DNA from: Chitinophagales bacterium
GTDB taxonomy: Bacteria; Bacteroidota; Bacteroidia; Chitinophagales; Saprospiraceae
Direction: 5' to 3'
NCBI GenBank assembly: GCA_013299105.1
Contig: JAAFJY010000010.1
Span: 62,001-126,000 of the forward strand
Length of the DNA: 64,000 bases
The notes under the pieces are model-generated. The model made no database searches, was not told where the DNA came from, and worked only from the letters and a program-made list of their open reading frames with translations. This document shows, piece after piece, positions 1 to 10,262 of the stretch (position 1 is the first letter of the stretch; each line of letters opens with the position of its first letter). The translations under genes and the position numbers were made by a program.

Positions 1-3000
1 CATTGCGGCATTTCCAGTAAAAGAAGGATTGAAACGAATAACCTTTTGCTCTCTACTTCAAAAAGTTATGCGCCATTGCGGCATTTCCAGTAAAAGAAGG
101 ATTGAAACATTTTTTTTGCTTCACCTTATCGGTTTTTTTGCGATTGCCATTGCGGCATTTCCAGTAAAAGAAGGATTGAAACAATATCAAAAATTCCGTC
201 AATATTCTCTCGGGTTCTGCCATTGCGGCATTTCCAGTAAAAGAAGGATTGAAACTGGTTATGAATTACTCCAGCGCAAGCCTGACAGGCTGCCATTGCG
301 GCATTTCCAGTAAAAGAAGGATTGAAACATACCTAATTCTTGGTACGTCCGGGACCTGATACGCGCCATTGCGGCATTTCCAGTAAAAGAAGGATTGAAA
401 CCAGGCAGCTTCTTTTTTATCGGCCCATCGGCAGTATCGCCATTGCGGCATTTCCAGTAAAAGAAGGATTGAAACCGCTTATCGGAATAGACAGTTTCGC
501 TACACACGCAGCGCCATTGCGGCATTTCCAGTAAAAGAAGGATTGAAACTGAAGGTCATCGATTTGGCTATACAGTGGTTGATGCGCCATTGCGGCATTT
601 CCAGTAAAAGAAGGATTGAAACAAGAGCCTACTAATGCAGTCTGATTGGACGCCTTCTGGGCCATTGCGGCATTTCCAGTAAAAGAAGGATTGAAACTAC
701 AACAGGGCGTAGCTGCTGCGGTGGCCAACGCCTTGCCATTGCGGCATTTCCAGTAAAAGAAGGATTGAAACAAAATAAATCAAAAGTAATTGCTCAGATA
801 CTTGCATAGCCATTGCGGCATTTCCAGTAAAAGAAGGATTGAAACTCAAAACTTGCCAGCGGGTTTTCTTTGGTCGTTGTGGGCCATTGCGGCATTTCCA
901 GTAAAAGAAGGATTGAAACCAAATCCCTGCTCTTCGAGCCTTAGCTGATCGTCCAGCCATTGCGGCATTTCCAGTAAAAGAAGGATTGAAACTGAATGTT
1001 ATGTCTTCTTCTCCACACCACCTCATAAAGCCATTGCGGCATTTCCAGTAAAAGAAGGATTGAAACTCTTGAGGAGGCGGAGTCGTCATGGGTTCTTCTG
1101 GGCCATTGCGGCATTTCCAGTAAAAGAAGGATTGAAACAAAGGCCATGCTCTATAACCTTTCCCTTTTCGAGAAGCCATTGCGGCATTTCCAGTAAAAGA
1201 AGGATTGAAACTTGTGCCAGTGGGGACGCCTTAGTTTTCTAAGCAAGGCCATTGCGGCATTTCCAGTAAAAGAAGGATTGAAACCCTCGCTTAGGTTTGC
1301 CTCTCTGAGGTCTGCCTCTCTGCCATTGCGGCATTTCCAGTAAAAGAAGGATTGAAACCGAACGAAACGACCCCGCCAAACTTCGATTTTGGGGGGCCAT
1401 TGCGGCATTTCCAGTAAAAGAAGGATTGAAACGCAAGAAAGGCACAAAAGACCATGCTCTGGATCGCTGCCATTGCGGCATTTCCAGTAAAAGAAGGATT
1501 GAAACTATTTTTCCAAGACGCGGTTGCAGCGCTTCCGGTTCCTGCCATTGCGGCATTTCCAGTAAAAGAAGGATTGAAACACCTTAATATTTTTTGCCTT
1601 CACATCCAGGTAAGCCGGCCATTGCGGCATTTCCAGTAAAAGAAGGATTGAAACAAGAGAATTTAAAAGCCTTGTGAAATGGCAGTTAATGCCATTGCGG
1701 CATTTCCAGTAAAAGAAGGATTGAAACGTGAAAACTACGAGCCCTACGAAACCGACCACCCAATAGCCATTGCGGCATTTCCAGTAAAAGAAGGATTGAA
1801 ACTTGGAGTTCGTAAATGTGGTCATTGGTGGGATTATTGCCATTGCGGCATTTCCAGTAAAAGAAGGATTGAAACTGCGTAACAAAGAGCCGTGACAAGG
1901 TCGAATCGGTTGCCATTGCGGCATTTCCAGTAAAAGAAGGATTGAAACCAGGTTGTCCAACTTGCCTAAGCAGCCAAAGCCCCGTGCCATTGCGGCATTT
2001 CCAGTAAAAGAAGGATTGAAACGGGTCAAATTAAACCGAAAGCTTCCAGGAACCCCAATGCCATTGCGGCATTTCCAGTAAAAGAAGGATTGAAACGTTA
2101 TTCGATGTATAGACGGTTTCTTGTATGCGGTTGCCATTGCGGCATTTCCAGTAAAAGAAGGATTGAAACTCAGGCAGCTTCTTTTTTATCGGCCCATCGG
2201 CAGTATCGCCATTGCGGCATTTCCAGTAAAAGAAGGATTGAAACAAGGATAGCGGCTTAAAGTACTTGTCTGTTAGTAGGTGCCATTGCGGCATTTCCAG
2301 TAAAAGAAGGATTGAAACTCGGCGTGTTCAATTGCCTTCAAAATTTCAAATACGAGCCATTGCGGCATTTCCAGTAAAAGAAGGATTGAAACGCTTTAGC
2401 GTTCTTACGCACAAACACCCTGAAATTTGCCATTGCGGCATTTCCAGTAAAAGAAGGATTGAAACAGGCGTGCGGGTATTCTTCCCGGACCGCTTCAAAA
2501 CCGGCCATTGCGGCATTTCCAGTAAAAGAAGGATTGAAACCCATATACAATTTCGTAGCAACATTGTGGGTCTTTAGCCATTGCGGCATTTCCAGTAAAA
2601 GAAGGATTGAAACAGCGTAGAAGAGGCGCACGAAAAGCGGGCAATGTTGGCCATTGCGGCATTTCCAGTAAAAGAAGGATTGAAACCATAATCATCAACG
2701 GGGAGTCTCCAGCCCTCTTAGCGCCATTGCGGCATTTCCAGTAAAAGAAGGATTGAAACATCGGGATGTAGCCAAACGGCTTGCCGGAAAACTCACGCCA
2801 TTGCGGCATTTCCAGTAAAAGAAGGATTGAAACCCGACATGATAAAGAATCATGCCCAGGGCCAAAATAGGCCATTGCGGCATTTCCAGTAAAAGAAGGA
2901 TTGAAACCGGCAGATTGAGATAGGCCCGGCGCTTTGTAGTAATGCCATTGCGGCATTTCCAGTAAAAGAAGGATTGAAACTCTTTTCGCCGTCGGGCCGT

Positions 3001-3570
3001 GATCGGCAATGCGCGGTGCCATTGCGGCATTTCCAGTAAAAGAAGGATTGAAACTATTTTCCTCATTTTGTTTGCTCCGGTCTGACAACATGCCATTGCG
3101 GCATTTCCAGTAAAAGAAGGATTGAAACAGTATTTCGCATGGGCAATTCGATAAAAATTCGCCCAGCCATTGCGGCATTTCCAGTAAAAGAAGGATTGAA
3201 ACCGCAATAGACGCAAAGCAAAAACAAGACCGGACCAAAGCCATTGCGGCATTTCCAGTAAAAGAAGGATTGAAACTGGTTAACGGCGTGGCTTGCGATT
3301 GCTAGCGGATCGTGCCATTGCGGCATTTCCAGTAAAAGAAGGATTGAAACCTCCAAACTCACATTGTTCGCATTCGGTACGATCATGCCATTGCGGCATT
3401 TCCAGTAAAAGAAGGATTGAAACGCAGCAGTAATGATACCACCACTGATCATGCCGGTGCGCCATTGCGGCATTTCCAGTAAAAGAAGGATTGAAACGTG
3501 CCCGTACCTGCGCAAGCGGGGTACACACCGGAGGCCACTACGGCACTTCCAACAAAAGAAGGTTTGAACA
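1..3570 (+). CRISPR. CRISPR array: 48 intact 37-bp repeats GCCATTGCGGCATTTCCAGTAAAAGAAGGATTGAAAC (first truncated by window edge) plus a degenerate terminal repeat; spacers about 35-38 bp
   Basis: Regular period of about 73 bp with near-invariant repeat and unique spacers; repeat ends in ATTGAAAC, typical of the 5' handle of Cas6-processed type I/III crRNAs, so transcription is probably on +; array continues upstream of the window. Confidence 0.99.
3534..3570 (+). repeat. Degenerate terminal CRISPR repeat (GCCACTACGGCACTTCCAACAAAAGAAGGTTTGAACA)
   Basis: Aligns to the consensus repeat with several, mostly transition, differences; marks the trailer end. Confidence 0.93.
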
Positions 3571-3732
3571 TTTCGTGGGCAACATTCGGCCAATTGCCAA
3601 CTTACTGCCACATGGACAAAATTCACCCCGCCTCCCCCTCCCAACAAAACTTTAACATCCCCCCTCTTGCCTCCCATTAAAATCCTATCTACCTTACAAG
3701 TCATTAATTACCAACCAAAAATATTCAGCGCC

Positions 3733-4527
3733 ATGAAAAGAATCTTGACATGTTTACTAGCCGTTCTGGTTTTTGCTTGCGCCAAGGACGATGAACTCCA
3801 ACTGAGTGCCGGGCGACAGGTAGCGAGCATTGAATACCAAAAGGGCAAGCAAAAATGGCAGGTACAATACCGTTACGATGTCAGCGGAAAGTTGGTGGAT
3901 AAGTTTGATGCCTATGGTGTGGGGCAGTGGACGCGCCTGGTCTATGAGGGCGACCAGGTCAAAGAAATCCAAATCTTCAGCCAGGGCGATTTTAGGATGA
4001 TGTCGAAAGATTCTTTTGCCTATGGGGCCGATGGCAAACTGAAAGCGTGGTACCAGTTTGCCCGCAGCCTAATGAGTGGGCAGTACACCAATATCCAGGA
4101 TTTGAGGACAAGCTACAACTACAATTACGACGAGCAGGGCCAACTGCTGACCCGCCTGTATTACACCACTGGCATGAAAGATACTTATGGGCTCGAAAAA
4201 TACACCTGGGAAAACAACAATGTCAAAAAAGTCGCCATTTACAACAGCTATGGTGAGTTGCTGCGGGAATTCCATTATGAGTACGACCAGCAGCGCAATT
4301 TCCGCAAAAACGATCCTTTTTACTTGCACGACCCATTGATGCAGGGCAATAACAACCTCGTTTCTGATTTTTTGGATGACATTGCGGGGTGCAACATCAG
4401 GCTTGGAAAATGCAACCCCTGCCAAACCACGTACAAATACGACCAGGCAAGTTTTCCAGTATCAGCCCAAACGCCTGAAAACCTGCGCATGAAGATCAAT
4501 TATGGCGCAGCGACTGGGCCGCAATAA
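3733..4527 (+). CDS. Putative lipoprotein with YD/RHS-like repeats
   Basis: MKRILTCLLAVLVFACAKDD signal/lipobox; Y..D..G.L repeated phrases; ORF 3667..4527 trimmed to the signal-peptide Met. Confidence 0.75.
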   Translation: MKRILTCLLAVLVFACAKDDELQLSAGRQVASIEYQKGKQKWQVQYRYDVSGKLVDKFDAYGVGQWTRLVYEGDQVKEIQIFSQGDFRMMSKDSFAYGADGKLKAWYQFARSLMSGQYTNIQDLRTSYNYNYDEQGQLLTRLYYTTGMKDTYGLEKYTWENNNVKKVAIYNSYGELLREFHYEYDQQRNFRKNDPFYLHDPLMQGNNNLVSDFLDDIAGCNIRLGKCNPCQTTYKYDQASFPVSAQTPENLRMKINYGAATGPQ

Positions 4528-4675
4528 TCGGCTCCAGGGGAAATGCGCAAGAATGGGTGTGGGTGTGAAAGTGTGAGTTCGGGTGTGTGGGCTTCGCGCT
4601 GAATCTTTCGTCTCGGCCAATTGGAAACGGGGTTTTCTCACACTCACACCCAAACAAACACACCCAAACCCAATT

Positions 4676-4773
4676 TTATCCGTGTTCCAAATTTGGCCTC
4701 GCGCAGCGAGGGCATAATCTATAAAGTATGCAGTTGCCATTTGGTAAGGTTTATTCGTGGCTTGTCACCAACC
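4676..4773 (-). repeat. Partial copy of family A element
   Basis: CCGTGTTCCAAATTTGGCCTCGCGCAGCGAGG...TTTGGTAAGGTTTATTCGTGGCTTGTCACCAA; the other TIR is absent. Confidence 0.7.
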
Positions 4774-4834
4774 CAAGAAAGGCAAAGCCGATCCACTCGA
4801 CTTTGCCTTTTTTAGTGCGCATTTTTCTACTAAA

Positions 4835-5704
4835 TCAGCCCCCCAGGTAGTTCTTCAGCAGTTTGCTGCGGTTGGCTGAACGGAGTTTGTTGATGGCCTT
4901 GTCTTTGATCTGGCGCACGCGTTCGCGGGTCAGGCCAAATTTTTCGCCGATGTCTTCCAATGACATGGGGTGCTCCACGCCGATGCCGAAGTACAGCTTG
5001 ATCACGTCACACTGGCGGTCGGTCAGGGTGCTCAAGGAGCGCTCGATTTCACGGCGCAGCGACTCGTTGTAATCCAAGCCTTGGTCGGTGCCGGGAGTAC
5101 TGCTGTTTTCGAGTACATCCAGTAGTGAGTTGTCTTCACCTTCCACAAAAGGTGCGTCCATCGACACGTGGCGGGCGGCAACCCCCAGGGTGGTTTCGAC
5201 CTCCTCGGTCGGGATGTCCAGCAACTCAGCCAGTTCTTCGGGCGAGGGTTCGCGCTCGAATTCCTGCTCCAGCTCGGAGAAAGCCTTGTTGATCTTGTTC
5301 AATGAGCCTACCTTGTTCAAAGGCAAGCGCACGATGCGGCTTTGCTCGGCCAAAGCCTGGAGGATTGACTGGCGAATCCACCACACGGCGTAAGAAATGA
5401 ATTTAAAACCACGGGTTTCGTCGAAGCGTTGGGCAGCTTTGATCAAACCCAAGTTGCCTTCGTTGATCAAGTCACTTAGCGACAAACCTTGGTTCTGGTA
5501 TTGTTTGGCTACTGAAACGACAAAACGCAGGTTCGCCTTGGTCAATTTTTCCAAGGCTGCCTGGTCCCCCTGCTTAATCCGCTTGGCCAACTCCACTTCC
5601 TCTTCGGGGGTTAACAAATCGACTTTACCGATCTCTTGCAAATACTTCTCCAGCGATTGACTCTCACGGTTGGTAATCGACTTGGTAATCTTAAGTTGTC
5701 TCAT
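4835..5704 (-). CDS. rpoD: RNA polymerase primary sigma factor RpoD/SigA (Bacteroidota type)
   Basis: [36 protein letters not shown]...[56 protein letters not shown]...[19 protein letters not shown]; sigma regions 2-4. Confidence 0.97.
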   Translation of the reverse strand: MRQLKITKSITNRESQSLEKYLQEIGKVDLLTPEEEVELAKRIKQGDQAALEKLTKANLRFVVSVAKQYQNQGLSLSDLINEGNLGLIKAAQRFDETRGFKFISYAVWWIRQSILQALAEQSRIVRLPLNKVGSLNKINKAFSELEQEFEREPSPEELAELLDIPTEEVETTLGVAARHVSMDAPFVEGEDNSLLDVLENSSTPGTDQGLDYNESLRREIERSLSTLTDRQCDVIKLYFGIGVEHPMSLEDIGEKFGLTRERVRQIKDKAINKLRSANRSKLLKNYLGG

Positions 5705-6249
5705 GCACACTCTGGTTTTGTATGAAGGAACAATGCGCTCTCGTTCTTGGTTTTCCCTCGGTGGTGAAAAAAACTGCCTATGCCTCTGACTTGGAAATGA
5801 GCCAGCATAAAGACGTTGCTGCCTTGGCAAGGTCACAAATCTGCGACTTTGACACAAGGTTTGGGGAATATGAATGATTGGGTTCTGGGAAATGCCGGTT
5901 ATGGCTTTTGTCGGTACCAATCAGGGCTGGAAAGTTGCCGCTAAACGCCAGGACATCGTCCTGAATTGTGCAGCAAAGGAGCCTTTTCTTGGAATCGGGT
6001 ACAAAAATATTTTAAATCGCGCATCCTGTCAAGTAAAATGGCAGAAGATTCTGCACTTTGTGTTAATTTTAAAAGGAACGCAGATTTGGTTTTTCCATTT
6101 TTTTATTTTTTATTGTGCAGGCAGGGAAGAGGAAGCGCAGTTAACTGCATAAACTTCCAAATTTTATTGCCTTTTTTGGCCTTTTTTAGGAATAATCAGC
6201 AAGAGGTTTTCTAAACTTCGGTCAGATGCCAAATTTTTAGTGGTTGGAT

Positions 6250-6630
6250 ATGAAACGACACCAAATAAGGCTGGAATATATTTTTCGTGCGTCACCTGCA
6301 ATCCTGGTTCAATTTTTGACTACCCCTGATTGCCTGGTTCGTTGGTTTTGTGATAAAGTCGACATCAATGGTGATGTTTTTACTTATCACTGGGAGGAAG
6401 ACAGCGATGAAGCGATCATGCTGGCTGAGGTCGACGATGAAGCACTCCGCTTTTTTTGGGAAAGTTTGCACGAAGAAGGCGAATACCTGGAATTTCGCAT
6501 CACCGAAGCGCCCATCACCAACGAGACCATCATGACGATCACCGATTTCTGCGATGCCAATGAAGCCCGGGACCAACAACGGTATTGGGACACCCAAATG
6601 GAACAGCTGAAGTTGGCCTGCGGCGGATGA
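6250..6630 (+). CDS. START-like/SRPBCC domain protein
   Basis: 128-aa ORF; LEYIFRASPAILVQFLTTPDCLVRWFCDKVDI resembles Bacteroidota START-like domain proteins. Confidence 0.7.
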   Translation: MKRHQIRLEYIFRASPAILVQFLTTPDCLVRWFCDKVDINGDVFTYHWEEDSDEAIMLAEVDDEALRFFWESLHEEGEYLEFRITEAPITNETIMTITDFCDANEARDQQRYWDTQMEQLKLACGG

Positions 6631-6842
6631 TTTTTTAGTTGAAAGGTTTAGGGTTGAAAAGTTGAAAAGATTGGGGAGCCGTCGTGTTTTTCAAATCGAC
6701 AGACATATTCAAAAATTATCCGAAGTTTTCAGAAAAAATATAGGTTTGATAGTTCCTCAAATTATTTACATTTAGGCTCGACGGACAATTTCTGCTCCTC
6801 CCTTCAACCCTTCAACTTTTCAACTTTTCAACCACCAAACAC

Positions 6843-9536
6843 ATGATTCTCCATTTCAGCCAAGCCTTGGATGCTCCTTCTTGGCCACTTCCAACTCAAT
6901 CGGGGGGTGGTGAGTTGCGCTTGGGCCCCAATGGCTTGCTCAACTGGCTCGAATCTTACTGGGGACAGGCCGGACACGACAACAACAACGAATACCTGCG
7001 CATTGAGCAATACCGCCAGCTCATTCTTCGGTACCTTATAGATGAAAGCGAGGTTTTTTTCAAACGTTCTTTTGAAGCCGACCAGTTTGCGGTAGCCACT
7101 GATTTACTGGCTCGCCGCGATGAGCTCTTGCTGGAAGGCTGGGATTTTGCCATCGGTTCCGATACACCGTCCCGACTCAAGACCTTGGCCCACTTGGAAG
7201 CCCTGCGGCAAGAAGAAAAGCTGCCCCTGGCCGCTGGTTTTGCCGAGCGATTTTTGGTGCTCGAAACGTTGCAAGCACAGCGCTTCCCGGTTTTTCAACG
7301 CCTTTATTTGCATGAACCGCTGTTGCAATTGCCCAAGTGTTGGCAGCGACTTTTCCAAGCAATGGTGCAAAAAGGCGCTGCACTGCACGATTTTCAGGCC
7401 CGAAAGTCTTTTCCAGATACCGATCTGGGCCAATTTCAACGCCACCTTGCTGGCCAAGCCATTCCTCAGGCGCAGCCCAAAGCCGACGGCAGCCTTTTAT
7501 TGGTCAGGGCCAAACGCGACAGTGAACTGGCAGCCTGGATGGCAGCCCTGCTGCGCAAAAACCCGGATTATCGCCCCTGTTTCTACATTCCTGACAAGTC
7601 GCGGGCACTCGATGATGCCTTTATCCAGGAAGGTTTACCGAGCCTGGGTATCCAGCCTTCTTCTTTGGCACGGCCTACCCTGCAAGTCCTTAAACTGGTG
7701 ACCCATTTTCTTTGGACGCCTATTGATCCATTCAAAATCATGGAGTTTGTGTCGCTGCCACTCAAACCCCTCGAAAATGAACTGGCCAACCGGATCGCCC
7801 AACAAATGGCCCAAACTCCTGGTATTTTGGGCGACTACTGGCAGGCCATGCTGGCCCAGTACTTCAGTGAGCTGGAAGACAAAGCTGCCCTGGATGCCAA
7901 TATTGACCCTCGTGAAATCCGCAGGCAGTACCGGTTTTGGTTCGAGCGCCGCCGTTATGACCTCAGCGGACGGGCTCCGGTGGACGAAGCAGTGGACATT
8001 TTTCGCTACCTGGCCAATTGGGCGAGAAAGATGGAGGAAAAAAGCACCAATCCTTCGTTGATTTTGTTGGCCGAACAAGCCCGACAAATCGCCGACCTGC
8101 TCGAAACCCTGCCTGAAAAAGAACTCAGCCGCCTCGAATTGGAACGTATTGTGCGCACGGTGTACGAACCCGCGCCCATGCAACTGAGCCTGCGTGAGGT
8201 AGGGGCTTGTCCCTATGTACATGCCCCTGCGGCCTTGACCGAGCCTGTAAATGACCTCGCCTGGTGGGGTTTTGTGCAAAACGAGCCCGATTATTTCTTT
8301 TCGCGTTGGTACCAAAATGAGCTGGCTTATTTGGAGGCACGCCAAGTGTATTTGCCCACGCCCAAAGACCAAAACGAAAGACTGGCCTGGCAAAGAAGGC
8401 AGCCCATTCTCCAAACCAAAGACTGCTTATTGCTGATCATTCCAGAACTGGTGGTGGGTAAAAACGCCCTGCCTCACCCCTTGTTGGGTGATTTGGAGGC
8501 CATTTTTGAAGATTTGAAGCCCATCAGCCTTGGTTTGGATGCAAAAGCCTGGCAGGCATTTTTCGCCGAAGCCCCCAGATATGAAGCCTTGCCTTACCGC
8601 AAGTTGGGCTCGCCTAAGCCATTCATCCAACTCATCAACAGCCAAAAACTCAGCCAACGGGCCGAAGAAACCTTTACCAGCTTGGAAAGCCTGCTGTATT
8701 ATCCGCACCAATGGCTGTTTCGGCACCAGGCGCGCCTGCGCAAGTCTTCGATTTTGAGCATCGTCAAAGACAGTACATTATATGGTAACCTCGCGCACCG
8801 CTTTTTCCAAAACCTGTTGGTGCAGCCGAACGCAGCTCAATGGCAAAAAAGCGAGGTCGAAAAATGGATCGACCAAGAGGCGGAAACCCTGCTGGCCAGA
8901 GAAGGAGCAGTTTTGCTGATGTACGGCAAAGAGCCCGAACGCATGCGCTTTCTCAACCGCATCAAGTACGCCGCCTGGAGCTTGATCACCCTCTTGCAAC
9001 AAAACCAATGGCAGGTCGACTCCACCGAACGGGCCTTGGAAGGCATTTTTGCCGACTTGCAACTACAAGCGAGGGCGGACCTGGTCTTGGCCCGAGAAAA
9101 AGCCCTGGCCGTATTGGACCTCAAGTGGCGCGGGGCAGTTTACCGCGAGCAAATGATCCGCAACGAGGAGGATTTGCAATTGGCCTTGTACAGCCATTTG
9201 TTGTCGGAGGAAAAAGCCGAGGTGCATTCGGCCTACTTCATCCTGGAAAATGGCAAGCTGATCGTGCGCGACAACCGGGCCTTTGCCAAAGTCAATGCGG
9301 TATCGCCCGGCCTGGACGCCGAAGAAGTACGGCAGCGCATTTTGTTGAAAATCGAAAAAACCCTGCGTTGGCGCTTGGCGCAATTGGGTGCCGGGCAATT
9401 GGAAGTCCGCTGCAAGCAAACTTTTCCGGTATTGGAGTTGCATTACGAGCCAGAATTGATGCTCGACCTACTGGAGATGAAGACCGACGATGCCTCATTT
9501 GACGATTACCGGACTTTGATTGATTTGGTGGAGTGA
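6843..9536 (+). CDS. AddB/RexB-like PD-(D/E)XK nuclease family protein
   Basis: 897 aa; N-term LGPNGLLNWLE, C-term nuclease-like VLDLKWRGAVYREQMIRNEEDLQLALYSHLL. Confidence 0.75.
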   Translation: MILHFSQALDAPSWPLPTQSGGGELRLGPNGLLNWLESYWGQAGHDNNNEYLRIEQYRQLILRYLIDESEVFFKRSFEADQFAVATDLLARRDELLLEGWDFAIGSDTPSRLKTLAHLEALRQEEKLPLAAGFAERFLVLETLQAQRFPVFQRLYLHEPLLQLPKCWQRLFQAMVQKGAALHDFQARKSFPDTDLGQFQRHLAGQAIPQAQPKADGSLLLVRAKRDSELAAWMAALLRKNPDYRPCFYIPDKSRALDDAFIQEGLPSLGIQPSSLARPTLQVLKLVTHFLWTPIDPFKIMEFVSLPLKPLENELANRIAQQMAQTPGILGDYWQAMLAQYFSELEDKAALDANIDPREIRRQYRFWFERRRYDLSGRAPVDEAVDIFRYLANWARKMEEKSTNPSLILLAEQARQIADLLETLPEKELSRLELERIVRTVYEPAPMQLSLREVGACPYVHAPAALTEPVNDLAWWGFVQNEPDYFFSRWYQNELAYLEARQVYLPTPKDQNERLAWQRRQPILQTKDCLLLIIPELVVGKNALPHPLLGDLEAIFEDLKPISLGLDAKAWQAFFAEAPRYEALPYRKLGSPKPFIQLINSQKLSQRAEETFTSLESLLYYPHQWLFRHQARLRKSSILSIVKDSTLYGNLAHRFFQNLLVQPNAAQWQKSEVEKWIDQEAETLLAREGAVLLMYGKEPERMRFLNRIKYAAWSLITLLQQNQWQVDSTERALEGIFADLQLQARADLVLAREKALAVLDLKWRGAVYREQMIRNEEDLQLALYSHLLSEEKAEVHSAYFILENGKLIVRDNRAFAKVNAVSPGLDAEEVRQRILLKIEKTLRWRLAQLGAGQLEVRCKQTFPVLELHYEPELMLDLLEMKTDDASFDDYRTLIDLVE

Positions 9537-9722
9537 TTTTTAGTTGAAAAGTTGAAGAGTTGAAGAGTTGAAAAGAGCGGGACCCCGTCTCGGAGCTTGA
9601 AAGCAAACTCTGTGCATGATTGCTTGTTGAATTAGAGAAAATACTTCGGTGGCCCATCAAATGTAATGCTATTTTGTGTGATCATCCTTTGGTTTCAGTC
9701 TTCCATTTAAGAGGACTACTAA

Positions 9723-9967
9723 GAACTTCGGAGAAGTGGCACGTTTGTAGCTGAGGGCAAGTTAAGTGGGCCTGACTTCGGAGAAGTCTTACGTTAAAAA
9801 TAGTGTTGGTAAAAAGTGTGCATTTATTTGTTTAGACAATGCCTCTTCAAAATACGCCTCAAACCACTACAAACCAACTTGATGTAAGAACGTGAAACTT
9901 CTACGAAGTTCCCAAGATTGGGGTGCCTCCAAGTGCTACAAACGTATAACTTCTCCGAAGTTTTCAG
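9723..9967. repeat. Four-hairpin intergenic element, family 2, copy 1
   Basis: GAACTTCGGAGAAGTGGCACGTTTGTAGC ... GACTTCGGAGAAGTCTTACGTTA ... AACGTGAAACTTCTACGAAGTT ... GCTACAAACGTATAACTTCTCCGAAGTTTTC. Confidence 0.88.
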
Positions 9968-9971
9968 GGAC

Positions 9972-10156
9972 TAAGTGATAAGCCACGAATAAACCTTACC
10001 AAATCGCAACTTCGTTGCCCCGCTGTGCGGTGCTGGTTCGGAACACGGATGAAACTGATGAAACTGATTTTCACTGATTTCCAGCATGATGTTGACCATG
10101 ATGTTGACAACTGGCAATTAAAAAATTGGTAAGGTTTATTTTTGAACCGTTACTAA
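9972..10156 (+). repeat. MITE-like element family A, full copy with TIRs
   Basis: TAAGTGATAAGCCACGAATAAACCTTACCAA ... TTGGTAAGGTTTATTTTTGAACCGTTACTAA; near-identical to 43178-43403 but with an internal deletion. Confidence 0.88.
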
Positions 10157-10262
10157 CCATTTCAAAAAGACTTGGTTGAGCAATGCGATCTTGTCTTTTC
10201 AACCCTTCAACATTTCAACTTCTTTGACCAGCATTACATTTAGAGGACTACCAATACTTCAT

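Noticed and set aside
1-3704. Many ORFs on both strands with repeated peptides (VSILLLLEMPQW, FQSFFYWKCRNG, CHCGISSKRRIET)
   Set aside because: They are translations of the CRISPR repeat in different frames; no start context or coding signal.
6956-9660. Long ORFs antisense or out of frame within the AddB-like gene (e.g. 7635..8414 -, 8840..9502 +)
   Set aside because: Overlap a well-supported 897-aa CDS with recognisable domains; spurious frames of GC-rich coding DNA.
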